DNA of 64,000 bases, taken from NCBI RefSeq assembly GCF_026210795.1, contig NC_089440.1, positions 4,712,001 to 4,776,000 of the forward strand, read 5' to 3'. Below the pieces are notes generated by a model. It searched no databases and was not told the origin of the DNA. It saw nothing but the letters and a program-made list of their open reading frames with translations. The stretch is from Rhizophagus irregularis (Eukaryota > Glomeromycota > Glomeromycetes > Glomerales > Glomeraceae). The position numbers and the translations under genes are program-made. This document shows positions 23,575 through 34,169 of the stretch, one piece after another. The stretch's first letter is position 1. Every line of letters begins with the position of its first letter.

Positions 23575-24010
23575 TAGAAACTAATAATTTATATTTTATT
23601 GGCTTCATTTTTGCTTAGATGAATCTAATGGTGATATAAGAATGATTATATCACAAAAATTGAATCCTCATTGGCTAAGACGAGCAATGTGATATATCAC
23701 GTGACAGATAATATGTAACGACTCGTGTAGAAATTCAATGATCATCCAGGGTAATGTTTGCATCCAGGGTAAATTTTCAAAATCCCGGGTGATCACCCTG
23801 GATGCATCCAGGGTAACTACCCGGGATCTATCCAGGGTCAATCCTGGATGCATCCAGGGTGATCACCCGGGATGTATCCAGGGTCATCCTGGATTTTTGA
23901 ACAGTACGGCGTTTGTTAATCCAGGGTAGATCCTGGATACATCCCGGGTAGCTACCCTGGATGCATCCAGGGTGGCCACCCGGGATTTTTGATCAGTATG
24001 GCGCTTCATA
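23575..24010. repeat. Right terminal inverted repeat of the 3.18-kb element
   Basis: An inverted copy of 20833-21208, about 60 bp longer because it has extra CCCGGGTGATCACCCTGGAT steps. Its outer edge is only about 220 bp from the start codon of the next kinase, so it takes the place of that gene's upstream region. Confidence 0.85.
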
Positions 24011-24233
24011 ATCAGGTAATCATTGCAGTCACATGCATATTGGCGTCTTTTGTACAACAGTACCACAATATTAACTTTGATTGTCATTACACAATCGAAG
24101 TGAAATTTTACATTTCAAGTTTAGATAATATTCATTCTCGCTCTCTCATATTTTTTATAATTTTATAATTTTTCATAAATTGATATAACATATTCCTTAC
24201 GTAATAACATATTTCTCAAATAAGTTCATTAAA

Positions 24234-25785
24234 ATGGATGAAAATAAACTCAGTGATGACGTAATTGAACAAATAAAAGATTTTAAACATAATAATTTAT
24301 CAAAAGAGCAAGAATCATTAATTGATAAACTGATATTAAATGAAGAATTAAAAACTTATTATAAAGAGTATGGTTTATGTAACGTATGTAGCCAGCTTAA
24401 AAGGAATCGTAAATTATGTAATTATTGCCTTTTACAAAATTTTAAAAATTGTACCAGTGGAAATTATGAAGTTGATAAATTAATTCAAAAAGCACAATTA
24501 AAAGCTAAAGAATTTTCCGAAATTTTTGAATGGATTGAATATGATAGATTTGAAAATGTTGAATATTTGGCGAAAGGAGGATTTGGAACTGTTTTTAAAG
24601 CAATTTGGAAAGATGGTCCTATATGGAATTATTATTATAATAAATGGCAAAGACTTAAAGAAACAAAAGTTGCTTTAAAATGTTTACATAATTCACAAGA
24701 CATCACAAAAGAATTTTTAAAAGAGGTAAGATAATTTTATTATTAATAGTTTTTATAATTATTAAAACTTATTATAATTTTCTTTTTTTTAATATTGAAT
24801 CGCATACTTTAGCACGAAATTCTTTTTGGATAATTCAATGTTTTGGTATCTCTAAAGATCCTGAAACGAACAATTTTATGATGGTAATGGAATTAAAAGA
24901 AGGTGGTTTAAGACAACATTTAAATAACAATTTCATTTCACTGGATTGGAGGCAAAAGTTACGTAGTTTACAAGGTATTGCATATGGTCTTAAAGATATT
25001 CATAATAATGGATTAATTCATCGTGATTTTCATTGTGGAAATATATTAAGTAATTTTGATGAAAAAGCTTTTATTACCGATTTGGGATTATGTCAACCAG
25101 CAAATGTAGAGACTTCTCATGATAGTGATAAAAAGATATTTGGAGTATTACCTTATGTGGCTCCTGAAGTTCTAAAAGGAAAAGAATATACTCAACAAAG
25201 TGATACTTATGGATTTGGAATTATTGCGTATGAAATTTGTACAGGGTATCCTCCTTATCATGATATAGCTCATGATGATTTCTTAGCCATGAAAATTTGT
25301 CAAGGATTAAGACCAACATCTAATTATAAAATTCCTCAGCTAATTTTTGATATAATTAATCGATGTTGGAATGCAGACCCTTTAAAACGACCTAAAGCAG
25401 ATGAATTACATGAGTTAATATGGGATTTATATTCACATAGCATTAAATATTCTGAAATCACTAAACAAATTGATGAAGCAAATAAAATTAACTATAAGTT
25501 GTCGTCTTTAACAGTTCAAACAACATCATCATCTACTAGTACACTCTCATATACAACACACCCTCAAGCAATTTACACAAGTAGACTTTTAGATTTTAAA
25601 AATCTTCCAAAACCAAAAAATGATGATGATAATAATGATAATTCATTTGAAATGGAATTTTCAGGTAAATTTGGATAGATTTAAATTGCATTAGTGAATT
25701 ATATATCTTTAATAAAATAATTATTTTATCATATTGTATAGATTCTGTAAAAATGGATTTTACCAAACTCAATTTCAATTCATAA
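24234..25785 (+). CDS. Protein kinase paralogue 3, with lost splice acceptor (possible pseudogene)
   Basis: The only plus-strand kinase in the cluster. Exon 1 is 24234-24725, the homologous exon 2 begins at 24794 and ends at 25664, and exon 3 is 25742-25785, ending in an in-frame TAA after DFTKLNFNS. Protein features are intact: Cys pairs LCNVCSQ and LCNYC, AKGGFGTVF, VALK, HRDFHCGN, DLG, APE and a TSRLLDFKNLPKP tail. The fault is intron 1. Its donor GTAAGA is normal, but the base pair before the exon 2 homology (ATTGAATC) is AT where the siblings have AG. The next AG (24811-24812) gives an immediate frame error, and retention stops at 24734. Without unusual splicing the product is a 166-residue fragment lacking the catalytic lobe. 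Its upstream region also lacks the family motif. Confidence 0.75.
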
Positions 25786-26945
25786 GGTAATATGTACGAT
25801 TTTGTAATTGGATGTTTATAACTTTCTTTTTGATTTACTAAACTAATACAGTAATTAAAACATAATTCTTATTTTAAATAGGTGAAAAACCAAAAAAAGC
25901 CAAAAAGCTAAGAGTGGGAGTTGAAAAGTTAGTATTTCTATGTTGTGCAATTCTATCCTTTGTCGTGAATTATTCAATTAACGTGCTATATGTGAAGTTA
26001 GAATTCATTGGTTCGCTCATTTTCCACAGACATGGTCTCGTCTTTTACAGAAGATGAAGTTAACTTCATTAAACAAAAGTTCCAAGGTATAGGACGCCAT
26101 GTCCCTTTTCTTTTTATCCACTTTACTTTTAATTTATGAATATTGGGTTAAACAAGAGTTATAGTTTTTTTAGTTATATAGGTTATTAAAAATACATTTT
26201 TATATTTATTAAAACGTAAATGGCTATAATAAATATTAATTCGAAAAATAAATAATCTTATTAAACATAAAATGTCGTTATACATACGTATATATATTTT
26301 CTGGTACCATAGAATTATTTCTGATTTATGCCATTAATTACTGTAACTTTTTAGGATTGCAGATTGCAATCATTAAACATTAATCACGTTATTAAGTTAA
26401 TTTGTTGGTACTATTCGACTATTCGTCCAATTTTGAAATATAAAATTGATTATAGAAAGTTAATTGATGAATTTAATTATATTTTAAAAATTTTGATATA
26501 AATTCAAGAATCTTTAGCCAACCAAACATATTATTGCATATAGTAATTATTAGCAAATATATTGTTGGACAGCAATTTCAAAGGAAAATTTACATCAAAC
26601 ACTAAAGAAATTCAGGTTTAGACTTTTAGTACTATTTAGTAATATTTTATAACTTGATTATGAGTAATAAATAAATTAATTTATTATAATTATATACAGA
26701 AGATAGTAGAGATATATGGTTTTATTTTTGTACTTTATTTATGGAAATACTTGCTGTTAAACAATAAATATTGTACTGTTATATTACGTAAGGTGTTAAA
26801 TTTATCAATGAAATAATTCTCCAACGCACGAACATGTGATATAGTATTAACAATCATTCTATTGATAAAAGTGTTCAATTATTTAGTTAATAACCCCATA
26901 TTTTTCAACTTCTATATTTAGATAATTATTCATTACATTTCTGAA
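25786..26945. other. Intergenic region, possible unassigned exons
   Basis: At 25882 an AG is followed by an open stretch beginning GEKPKKAKK, and at 26031 a short open stretch begins MVSSFTEDEVNFIKQKF and runs to a GT at 26086. Either may be a 3' exon of the kinase or the 5' exon of another gene, but no continuation could be followed. The remainder is AT-rich without genes. Confidence 0.3.
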
Positions 26946-27055
26946 ACCCTATAAAAAAATTCTGGAAAAAGCTCCGATAAATGATCATTTTCTAGTTTTT
27001 ATTCCGAAGAAACTCAGACACGTGATCATTTTTCTGAAAAATTTTTTTTATAGGG
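26946..27055. mobile_element. Short foldback element, CCCTATAAAAAAATTC termini
   Basis: CCCTATAAAAAAATTCTGG at the left is mirrored by GAAAAATTTTTTTTATAGGG-like sequence at the right. The interior has a further loose inversion around TGATCATTTT/ACGTGATCA. About 110 bp, non-coding, no clear target duplication. Confidence 0.5.
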
Positions 27056-28078
27056 AAAAATAAATAAAGTAACATAATGCTTCTTTTAATAATTTGCAAT
27101 AATATTTTAATTTTGGTCCCTCTTAGTAACAATTTTAATTTGTACTATAATGAACTAACTTTTTTTTAATTCTCCTTGAGATTGTTTAAATTATACATTC
27201 TTAGGAAACTAAATACTGTTTCTATTTGGTGTCCATAAAAATTGTAAAAATTTTTTATCTAGATTTTTTTTGCGTAATAATTCTTTAACTATCTGGCAAA
27301 ACACAATCCTCTGTAAACATTATTTATTTCGATAAGCAAGTAGTAAAGGGATAAAGTAAAATAAATTAGATTTAAATATTTTAATTTGAAGTCTTATATT
27401 TGAAATGCAGATATGTTTCATCAACTGATTCTTGAAAAATACAACGAATTACTAATATCTTAATTATATTTGTAGTTTCTCGTTCGACCGAAAAAAAAGT
27501 TTAAAATTAAATGAAACATTTAAATCAGAAGTTTGCATAAACAACTTTATAAGGATTTGAAAGTTTCTGATAAATTTACAATTTAGACTATATGAGCTGG
27601 GACATTTTCTTATTGGAAAAGGTACAGAAAATGATATATTCATATGTGCACATGATTTTTTTAATGTTAATGGTAGCATAATCATAACTATGTAATTGTA
27701 TTTACTAAATATGGTCGCGTAATACTGTTCTTCCCTAAAATATATCATTGTAGTTACATACAGTACATTGGCAGTATTTTGAAGTGGTATATTCAACAAT
27801 TGCAACATACATCTTTATTGCTCGTAAATAACATATGGCTAAACTTATTACAATTCTATTGGCCTTATATAGTATACTTAAACTTTGAAAAGACGTGCAT
27901 TATGTTAAATGAAATTGGTTTAACCCAGTCTTATCCCAATGGTTTTCACCATGTAACAGGTTTTGATTTTATCTATTTTAATCCAATTTAACATAAATCG
28001 GATGAATTGAAATTAATTAGTAATTTAACAAATTAAAATATTCAACATATAAAATCTACAATACCTTTAGAATCATTG
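27056..28078. other. Intergenic region, no supported gene
   Basis: Open frames of 70-114 codons on both strands overlap at 27464-27991. They have neither splice partners nor domains, and they mirror each other's open region. I do not call either. Confidence 0.4.
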
Positions 28079-29611
28079 TTAATCTATTCTCATTAATTCT
28101 ATATGATATAAAAAAATAATTATATTAATAATATGTTCAATAAGATAAATTAAATTAAATTTATTTACTGTACGTACCAAACGAATTATCATCAGTTTTT
28201 TTAAGTTTTGAAAGATTTTTAAAACTTAAAAGCCTACTTGTGTAACTTGCTTGAGGATGTGTTGTATACGAGAGAGTACTGGTTGATAATAAAGGTGATT
28301 TAACTGTAGATGATGATGATTTGCTGTTAATTTCATCTGCCTCTTTAATTTGCTTATTAATTACAGAATCTTCGTTATAATCATTATACATCTTCCGAAA
28401 TAACTCTCGCAATTCAACTACATTAGGTCGTTTTAAAGAGTCTTCATCCCAACATTGATTAATTATGTCAAAAATTAGATTAGGGATTTTATAGTTAGAT
28501 TCTGGTCTCAATCCTTCACAAATTTTTAAAGCTAGGAATTCGTCATGAGGCACATTATGATAAGGAGGAAATCCTGTACAAATTTCATATGCAACAATTC
28601 CAAATGCATAAATATCGCTTACTTGAGTGTATACTCCTCCTCTTAAAACTTCAGGTGCTACATATGGCAATACTCCAAAAGTATTATCTTCTTGAGAAAT
28701 CTTCATATTTGCTGGTTGACATAATCCCACATCAGTAATAAAAGCTTTATCATTAAAATCACTTAATATATTTCCACAATGAAAATCATGATGAATAAAT
28801 CCATTACTATGAATATCTTCAAGACCAAATGAAATAACTTGTAACATATATAATTTTTTCTTCCAATCTAATGAATTAAAATCTTTATCTAAATGTTGTC
28901 TTAAACTACCTTTCTTTAATTCCATTACTATCATAAAGTTATTTGTTATTGGATCCTTAGTAATACCATAACACCGAATTATCCGACCAGATTTATTAGC
29001 TGCTAAAATAAGCAACAATTCAATCTAAAGGAATATTATATTTAATTAAATATTATAATAGATAGTAATAATATAAAGAAATGGCTTAAAAAATATCTTA
29101 CTTCACGTAAAAATTCCGTTGTAATGTTTTGTGAGTTATGTAAACATTTCAAAGCAACCTCTTTATGCATTAATCTATGCCATTGATTTTTTTCAGAATC
29201 CCAACTACCAATAAATCCATCTTCCCAAATTGCTTTAAAAACAGTTCCAAATCCTCCTTCGGCTAGATATTTAACATTTATAAAACTTTTATGTTCAATC
29301 CATTCCAAAATTTCTTCAAATTTTCTAGCTTTTAATTGTGTATTTTGAGTAAAATTATCAACGTCATGATTTCCACTTGTCCAATTTTTGAAATTTTGAT
29401 GAAACCGTTTAAAATTACACGACTTACAATAAAAATGACCAATATTAGGTTGTTTACATTCATTACATAAACCATACTCTTTATAAAGTTCTTTTAATTC
29501 TTCATTTAATATCAGTTTATCAATTAACAATTCTTGTTCTTCAATCAAAAAACGATGATTAAAATCTTTTATTTGTTCAATTACATCATCACTAAGTTTA
29601 ATTTCATCCAT
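28079..29611 (-). CDS. Protein kinase paralogue 4 (TKL-like), most diverged copy
   Basis: Exons are 29611-29102, 29024-28178 and 28098-28079, the last ending in TAA. The intron 1 acceptor is TTTAG before ATTGAATTG. The N-terminal Cys pairs are LCNECKQ and FYCKSCN. Kinase motifs are AEGGFGTVF (Glu for the usual Lys before GG), VALK, HHDFHCGN, DVG instead of DLG, and APE. The activation segment is shorter than in siblings. Exon 3 carries a deletion relative to the family (ELMRID then stop, where siblings read DSLKMDFTKLDINSK), so the C-terminal tail is lost. All core catalytic residues remain, so it is probably an active kinase with a shortened tail. Confidence 0.85.
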
Positions 29612-29766
29612 TTAAAACTCAGTATTTATTGAATAAGGAGTATGTTATTGTATCGTACAATATGTAAAATTACAAAGAAAAAAAGAAAAAAATAGGGATA
29701 ACATCGTAACGACGTAACGTTCAGTTATTTATTCCGGGGAAATGATGAATATTTCTCCGATGTACA

Positions 29767-29786
29767 ATGATTTAAGATCGCCAACA
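29767..29786 (-). promoter_or_regulatory. Conserved upstream motif of the kinase family (copy 4)
   Basis: Minus-strand TGTTGGCGATCTTAAATCAT, about 156 bp before the ATG. It has a one-base deletion and one substitution relative to the consensus. It is the most distant copy, in line with paralogue 4 being the most diverged gene. Confidence 0.45.
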
Positions 29787-31192
29787 AATTATCAAAAAGT
29801 AGTTAGATGATTTGTTAATTTCGATTTGGTTAAAACTGCGCCTTGTCGATTAAATACCGAATTTATAATTTTTTTTTAATTTTCGTAATACTAAGTATAA
29901 TAGAAGTATAATAGCAGTCCTTCACCGAAAACAGCAACTTCACACTAAATATTGTTATTTTTATTTATTTAACTGGAGTATTTGAACTACATAGTTCTTC
30001 CCAGTATTTTAGATTGCAAAGTTTGACGTTATTTTGAAAGGTAACTAAGTTTTATTATTTATATCGGGTATAATGTATAATATTAGCAATAATTACCAAT
30101 TCTTAGATATTTTTTATATATAGCTATTATAACTATAGATAGATGCATTAGGTTAAAAGCAATTTTTGAATTGTTGGTTAAAACGAGATTTGTTTCTTCT
30201 TTCAAAATTAAAGAATCATTTGAAGTTGAATTACACTAAGGCTTTGATTTTTTTTTAAAAAAAATCGTTATAATTATATAAATTTGTAATATTTCAATTT
30301 TCTGTAGTTTGATTTGAATAATTTTTTATTTAAAAATAGTATGGTGAAATTTTTTAATTATTATAAAGTTTGTAAATGACAATAATAAATTTTTTTTTAA
30401 TAATTTACACTAGTTGTATCCCGTTGCTTCGCACCGTGATCAATTATTTTAAATTAATAGTATTTATTATGTGTATTAAAAAAGATTTTGAAAATAAGTT
30501 GTAATATAAATAAAGGAAATAATGATTTATATTAAAAATTAGATGTTTTATAACATTAATGGATGGTTTATTGTCTATTATCTGTTTATAATTAAAAATT
30601 TACAATGTTAATATTAATGGAAATAAATTTTTAATATATGGATTGTATTTGTGAAGCATATTTTGTAAATACAATAAAATGTTTTCATTTAAATCTTGTA
30701 TAATATTGTGGTGATTCTTATTTCATGCTCAATATCATAAATATATAATTGCAAAAAGAAATTTTCACACAAATTTATTAGTCGGGAAATGATAATACTG
30801 AAAAAACCATCTCAATAAACAAAAAAAGTTCTCAAAAGTTCTCACTAAATCAAAAAAATTCTCACTAAAAAAAAATTTTCACGCAAATGATTATAGTCTT
30901 GACCCAAACGAAAAAAGAATAAACAATATTTTTTAGGTTAAAAAAAAAATTCCAAAAATTTTGATAAATTTCGATTAAAAAAAAATCCCCTAAAAAAAAT
31001 CCAATAAAAATAAAACAAAAAAAAGGATAAAAAAAAATTTTGGTTAAGTTAACCGCGAAAAAAAAAAAAAATTATTATTATAGAGACGGTAACTTTGTTA
31101 GTATTAATCCAATTAAAATTTTAATTAACCCGGAAATGTATTAATTATGACATGATAAATACGCACACTTTTCAATGTTACACAAGTATTAC
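29787..31192. other. AT-rich intergenic region, no gene seen
   Basis: No sustained coding frame. Near 30413-30450 a GC-richer phrase (GTTGTATCCCGTTGCTTCGC) looks like the end of a dispersed repeat, but its limits are unclear. 30780-31080 is A-tract-rich, with AAAAATTC and AAAATCCC steps. Confidence 0.45.
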
Positions 31193-31252
31193 TTATCTCC
31201 TGGCTAATTAGGAATAAGTAAAATTTTACTATTCCAATTAGCCAGGAGATAA
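31193..31252. repeat. 60-bp near-perfect palindrome
   Basis: TTATCTCCTGGCTAATTAGG and its inverse CCAATTAGCCAGGAGATAA flank a short TAAAATTTTA centre, with only two unpaired bases in about 29-bp arms. No T run follows, so it is not an obvious terminator. It may be a tiny MITE or a recombination relic. Confidence 0.75.
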
Positions 31253-31981
31253 TTGATTTGTCCCCTGCCATTTACACAATAATAAGTGTTTTATAGTATA
31301 TCGCGAGTATAATATAGTATATTTTATTGTTGAATCCTATTTTTCCTTCGCATGGTTTTTTTTTCATTTTAAAAGATTTTAAAAAAATAATTAAATTTTA
31401 AAAAGCTTCGGAACTATTACTATTCCACTTGAAAAATAATATTGTGGTTACAAATAAATTAAAAGTAAGTTTTTCTCATTTGGAAAATGCAAATCTTTCC
31501 GAATTACTCAAATTTTCAAATCAGTTTTATTATAGTATAATCAATAGTTAATTTTTACCGCAAAATTTCCTAGAAACGGATAAATAAATACATATAAAAT
31601 TTGCTACCCAGTAGGTATAACTACATTTGCATAATCGTGTAAATGGTGCATAAATTCGATTATAAATTAATTTCTTTTCACGCAATTACACAATTACGCA
31701 ATTAACACAAATTTATTTAATGTCAAGGATTGAGGCTGAATATTTTATGAACTATGGAATGAATTGCAAGCTATCATCTTTTATCATTGTAACATTTATA
31801 ATAAAAAATTCTTAATGGCATTTTACATAATGTTTAGTCAAAATAAAATTAAAAAATTAATATTATGAAATTAAAAGAAAATTTATCATTATCAGCAAAT
31901 TTATAAAAATTACAAATTGGAGTGTCTAAAATTATATATTAATCCATAAAATCAATATCATTATTCTTTAAGAGTGCAAGT

Positions 31982-32164
31982 TTATGCTTTAAATTTATTC
32001 CAAGGTAAAAATTCAAGTAAGTACTCTGCAATCCATTCAGATAAAGATACTCCCGGACCAACCAAAGCTAAAGCTGAAGTTGGTGTAAAGTTACTGACCG
32101 GTATTAATATTATTGTGACTACACTAAATAAACCTGATGGTATTAATATATATATATATTGCAT
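31982..32164 (-). other. Possible coding remnant, hydrophobic segment
   Basis: The minus strand is open and protein-like: LFSVVTIILIPVSNF, then ALALVGPGVSLSEWIAEYLL, a hydrophobic stretch and an amphipathic helix. The plus strand is open over the same bases (YALNLFQGKNSSKYSAIHSD), so only one can be real. No start or splice partner is convincing and I do not recognise a family. It may be an exon of the gene just upstream on the minus strand. Confidence 0.25.
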
Positions 32165-32225
32165 AAATAATAAATTTTTTTATTAAAACCCATCTTCCAT
32201 TATAAGTCCATTATTCCATAATAAT

Positions 32226-32739
32226 TTATTCAATGAACACACTAAGATATGAATTCACTTCATCGTCGGATTTGTCACTTGCTAACGAATTAATAATGAG
32301 GATAATGACACCTATGATGCAAAATAGATTAATGATAGCACCCTATTAAAAAAAATTGAGAAACGAAAAATCTGTAGGTTATTTAAGTGAGAAATCTCTG
32401 TTATGAATATTAAATAAAAACAAATCATAAACAAACAAAGACAAATATACCCTTTTTTTTGTGATGCTTTTGTCTGTCATCTTGAATCGCCTCAAGGAAA
32501 GCCACTTTTTCTCTATAGGAACCATGATTATTGCAATAGAAATGCGTTTCTGTGGATAAGACTTTTGTAAATCTTCTGGAATAACTGGAGAAGTAACTTC
32601 AGTTTCTGAAGTTGCGCCAGATATATTTGTATTTTTAGGTTTAATAGCTGTAGAGGTAATTTATATTATTAGTAGGCTTTAATAAAGTGAAAATTTTTAA
32701 CTTAACGTTAAATATTCTCTAGGCCTCACTTTCTGTCAT
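32226..32739 (-). CDS. Hypothetical small tail-anchored membrane protein, 3 exons
   Basis: My own gene model, on the minus strand. Exon 1 is 32739-32730 (ATGACAGAAA, donor GTGAGG), exon 2 is 32647-32451 and exon 3 is 32342-32226, ending TAA. The phases join cleanly to give about 107 residues. The N-terminal part is polar with acidic and Thr/Ser-rich text (SETEVTSPVIPEDLQKSYP), then basic (WLSLRRFKM). Exon 3 encodes one hydrophobic helix (IINLFCIIGVIILIINSL) and a short acidic tail. This layout suggests a single-pass membrane protein with the helix near the C-terminus. The family is unknown. The ten-base first exon makes the model tentative, and a decayed gene is equally possible. Confidence 0.3.
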
Positions 32740-33319
32740 ATTGAAATATTCGCCTGAGGTTAATGTTAAGAAGGCACTTAATTTACAGCAGCAGTGATGG
32801 GAAAAATTGATAGATTATATATAAATACAATGATTGCATTTTTACTATTGATTTCCTTTTTAGTAAATATTACAATCATGTCAACATGACCATTGTACTT
32901 GTATTAGTTACCCATTACCGCATATTGATTGGTATATGTTCCACAGACATTTTTAAATCAAATCTTAATAAACTCATAAAATTATGATTATAGGCGTTTT
33001 TTTGCCTGCTTTGCAAGTTTACTTAGAGAAATAAAGTTGGTTTTTGTAATAAAAGTTATAAAAGTTGACTTCACCGCTTTTTTTTGTAAAAGTACATCAC
33101 ATACTCTAAGTAATATAATCGGCGTAACCATTTTCAGATTCCCGTCACAATCGAATAATTTTGGCGAATATTATTTCAAATGATTCAGATTTGAGTTAAT
33201 AAAATAATTATGAAATCAAATTTTTTTAATTTATTTATGTAAACAAAAAAAAATTTTTTTACAACTGGTTTTTATTTAGATCACGTGCGTGATAATATTT
33301 ATGCAAGTATTATATATAA
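32740..33319. other. Intergenic region, no gene seen
   Basis: No supported coding frame, only AT-rich sequence ending where the first segmental duplication unit begins. Confidence 0.4.
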
Positions 33320-33639
33320 TTTCTCTTAAAGCTTAATTATAATGATAACGAAATTTTAATAAATAAAAAATATGATCAAATTTAATAATAAATTGGCAAA
33401 AAATCATCGTAATCGGTAAAAAAAAGTGCATATGAAATGTCTATAACGTTATCTAATTTTAATATGCAAAATTTCATCTTAGAATTATTATTTCATCATT
33501 CCATTCCCAGTTTGAAATCATTTCACGACATAACCTAAGAAAATTAATAAAATTCAAATACTTTATTTAATAACTTGATAGAAAATTGTTACAATTCGAT
33601 TGAATTGTTATAATTCAAAAAATTAGTATATTAAGTTTG

Positions 33640-33850
33640 CGCTTTTTTGAGATTTTTCTTAAAAAGGTTTTCTAATTTCCATTTCGCAGTCCCTTCCATT
33701 GCTGAACCATTCCATTTCAAAAAAATTGTTATGTCTAATAAATAATTATCTTCTTCGTTGTCATTTTCATGATCAACCAAATTGAATTTGTACGAATTTC
33801 AGACCATTTTTAGTTTCTTCTTTTTCATCAAAATCATTACAATAAACTTA
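33640..33850 (-). pseudogene. Decayed coding fragment shared by both duplication units (copy A)
   Basis: The minus strand reads NDFDEKEETKNGLKFVQI, then after a one-base frame change VDHENDNEEDNYLL, TIFLKWNGSAMEGTAKWKL and ENLFKKNLKK, to a stop. The composition is protein-like but the frame is broken once. The family is not recognised. It lies about 320 bp downstream of the kinase third exon, so it could be a relic of a neighbouring gene or of a lost 3' exon. Confidence 0.4.
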
Positions 33851-34169
33851 GATAGTTAGTAATTTATTTACTGTTAATTTTAGATAAATTAATATGATCA
33901 AATTTATTTATAAAAAACATAATTTTTAAACTTATTACAGTGCTAAACTTCGATTTTTTAGATATGAATAATTGAGCTTTACTATTCCATCAAATATCCC
34001 AGAATAACATTAAAAATTATCCTCAGGTTTATATCTAATGTTATTTTTTTATATACTAAATATTTTTATTTAAATTAAAATGTGTTTTAATTATTTTCAT
34101 CTATAATAAAAAAATAGTTACACAATTAAAATTTAGTAGATTAAAAAAATCACATGCAAAAGTAATTAC

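Larger units (their letters stand above)
20833..24010. mobile_element. 3.18-kb non-autonomous element with long palindrome-rich inverted termini
   Basis: The two ends, about 376 bp (20833-21208) and 436 bp (23575-24010), are inverted copies of one another. Both start TATGA then GCGCC(G/A)TACTGATC. Immediately outside lies ATCAGG at 20827-20832 and 24011-24016, a likely 6-bp target duplication. Each terminus is a ladder of perfect palindromes built from ATCCAGGG: CCCTGGATGCATCCAGGG, GGGTAGCTACCC, GGGTGATCACCC, GGGTGGCCACCC. Inner parts of the termini (CACGTGATATATCAC, TTGAATTTCTACAC) are also matched. The interior is an AT satellite with no transposase. Open frames in the termini are artefacts of the CCAGGG repeats. 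Superfamily unassigned. Confidence 0.85.

Noticed and set aside
25596-25778. 60-codon minus-strand frame
   Set aside because: Antisense shadow of the kinase 3 tail and its second intron.
27464-27991. Two opposed frames of 114 and 70 codons
   Set aside because: No splice context, no domain, and mutual overlap; kept only as an unlabelled intergenic region.
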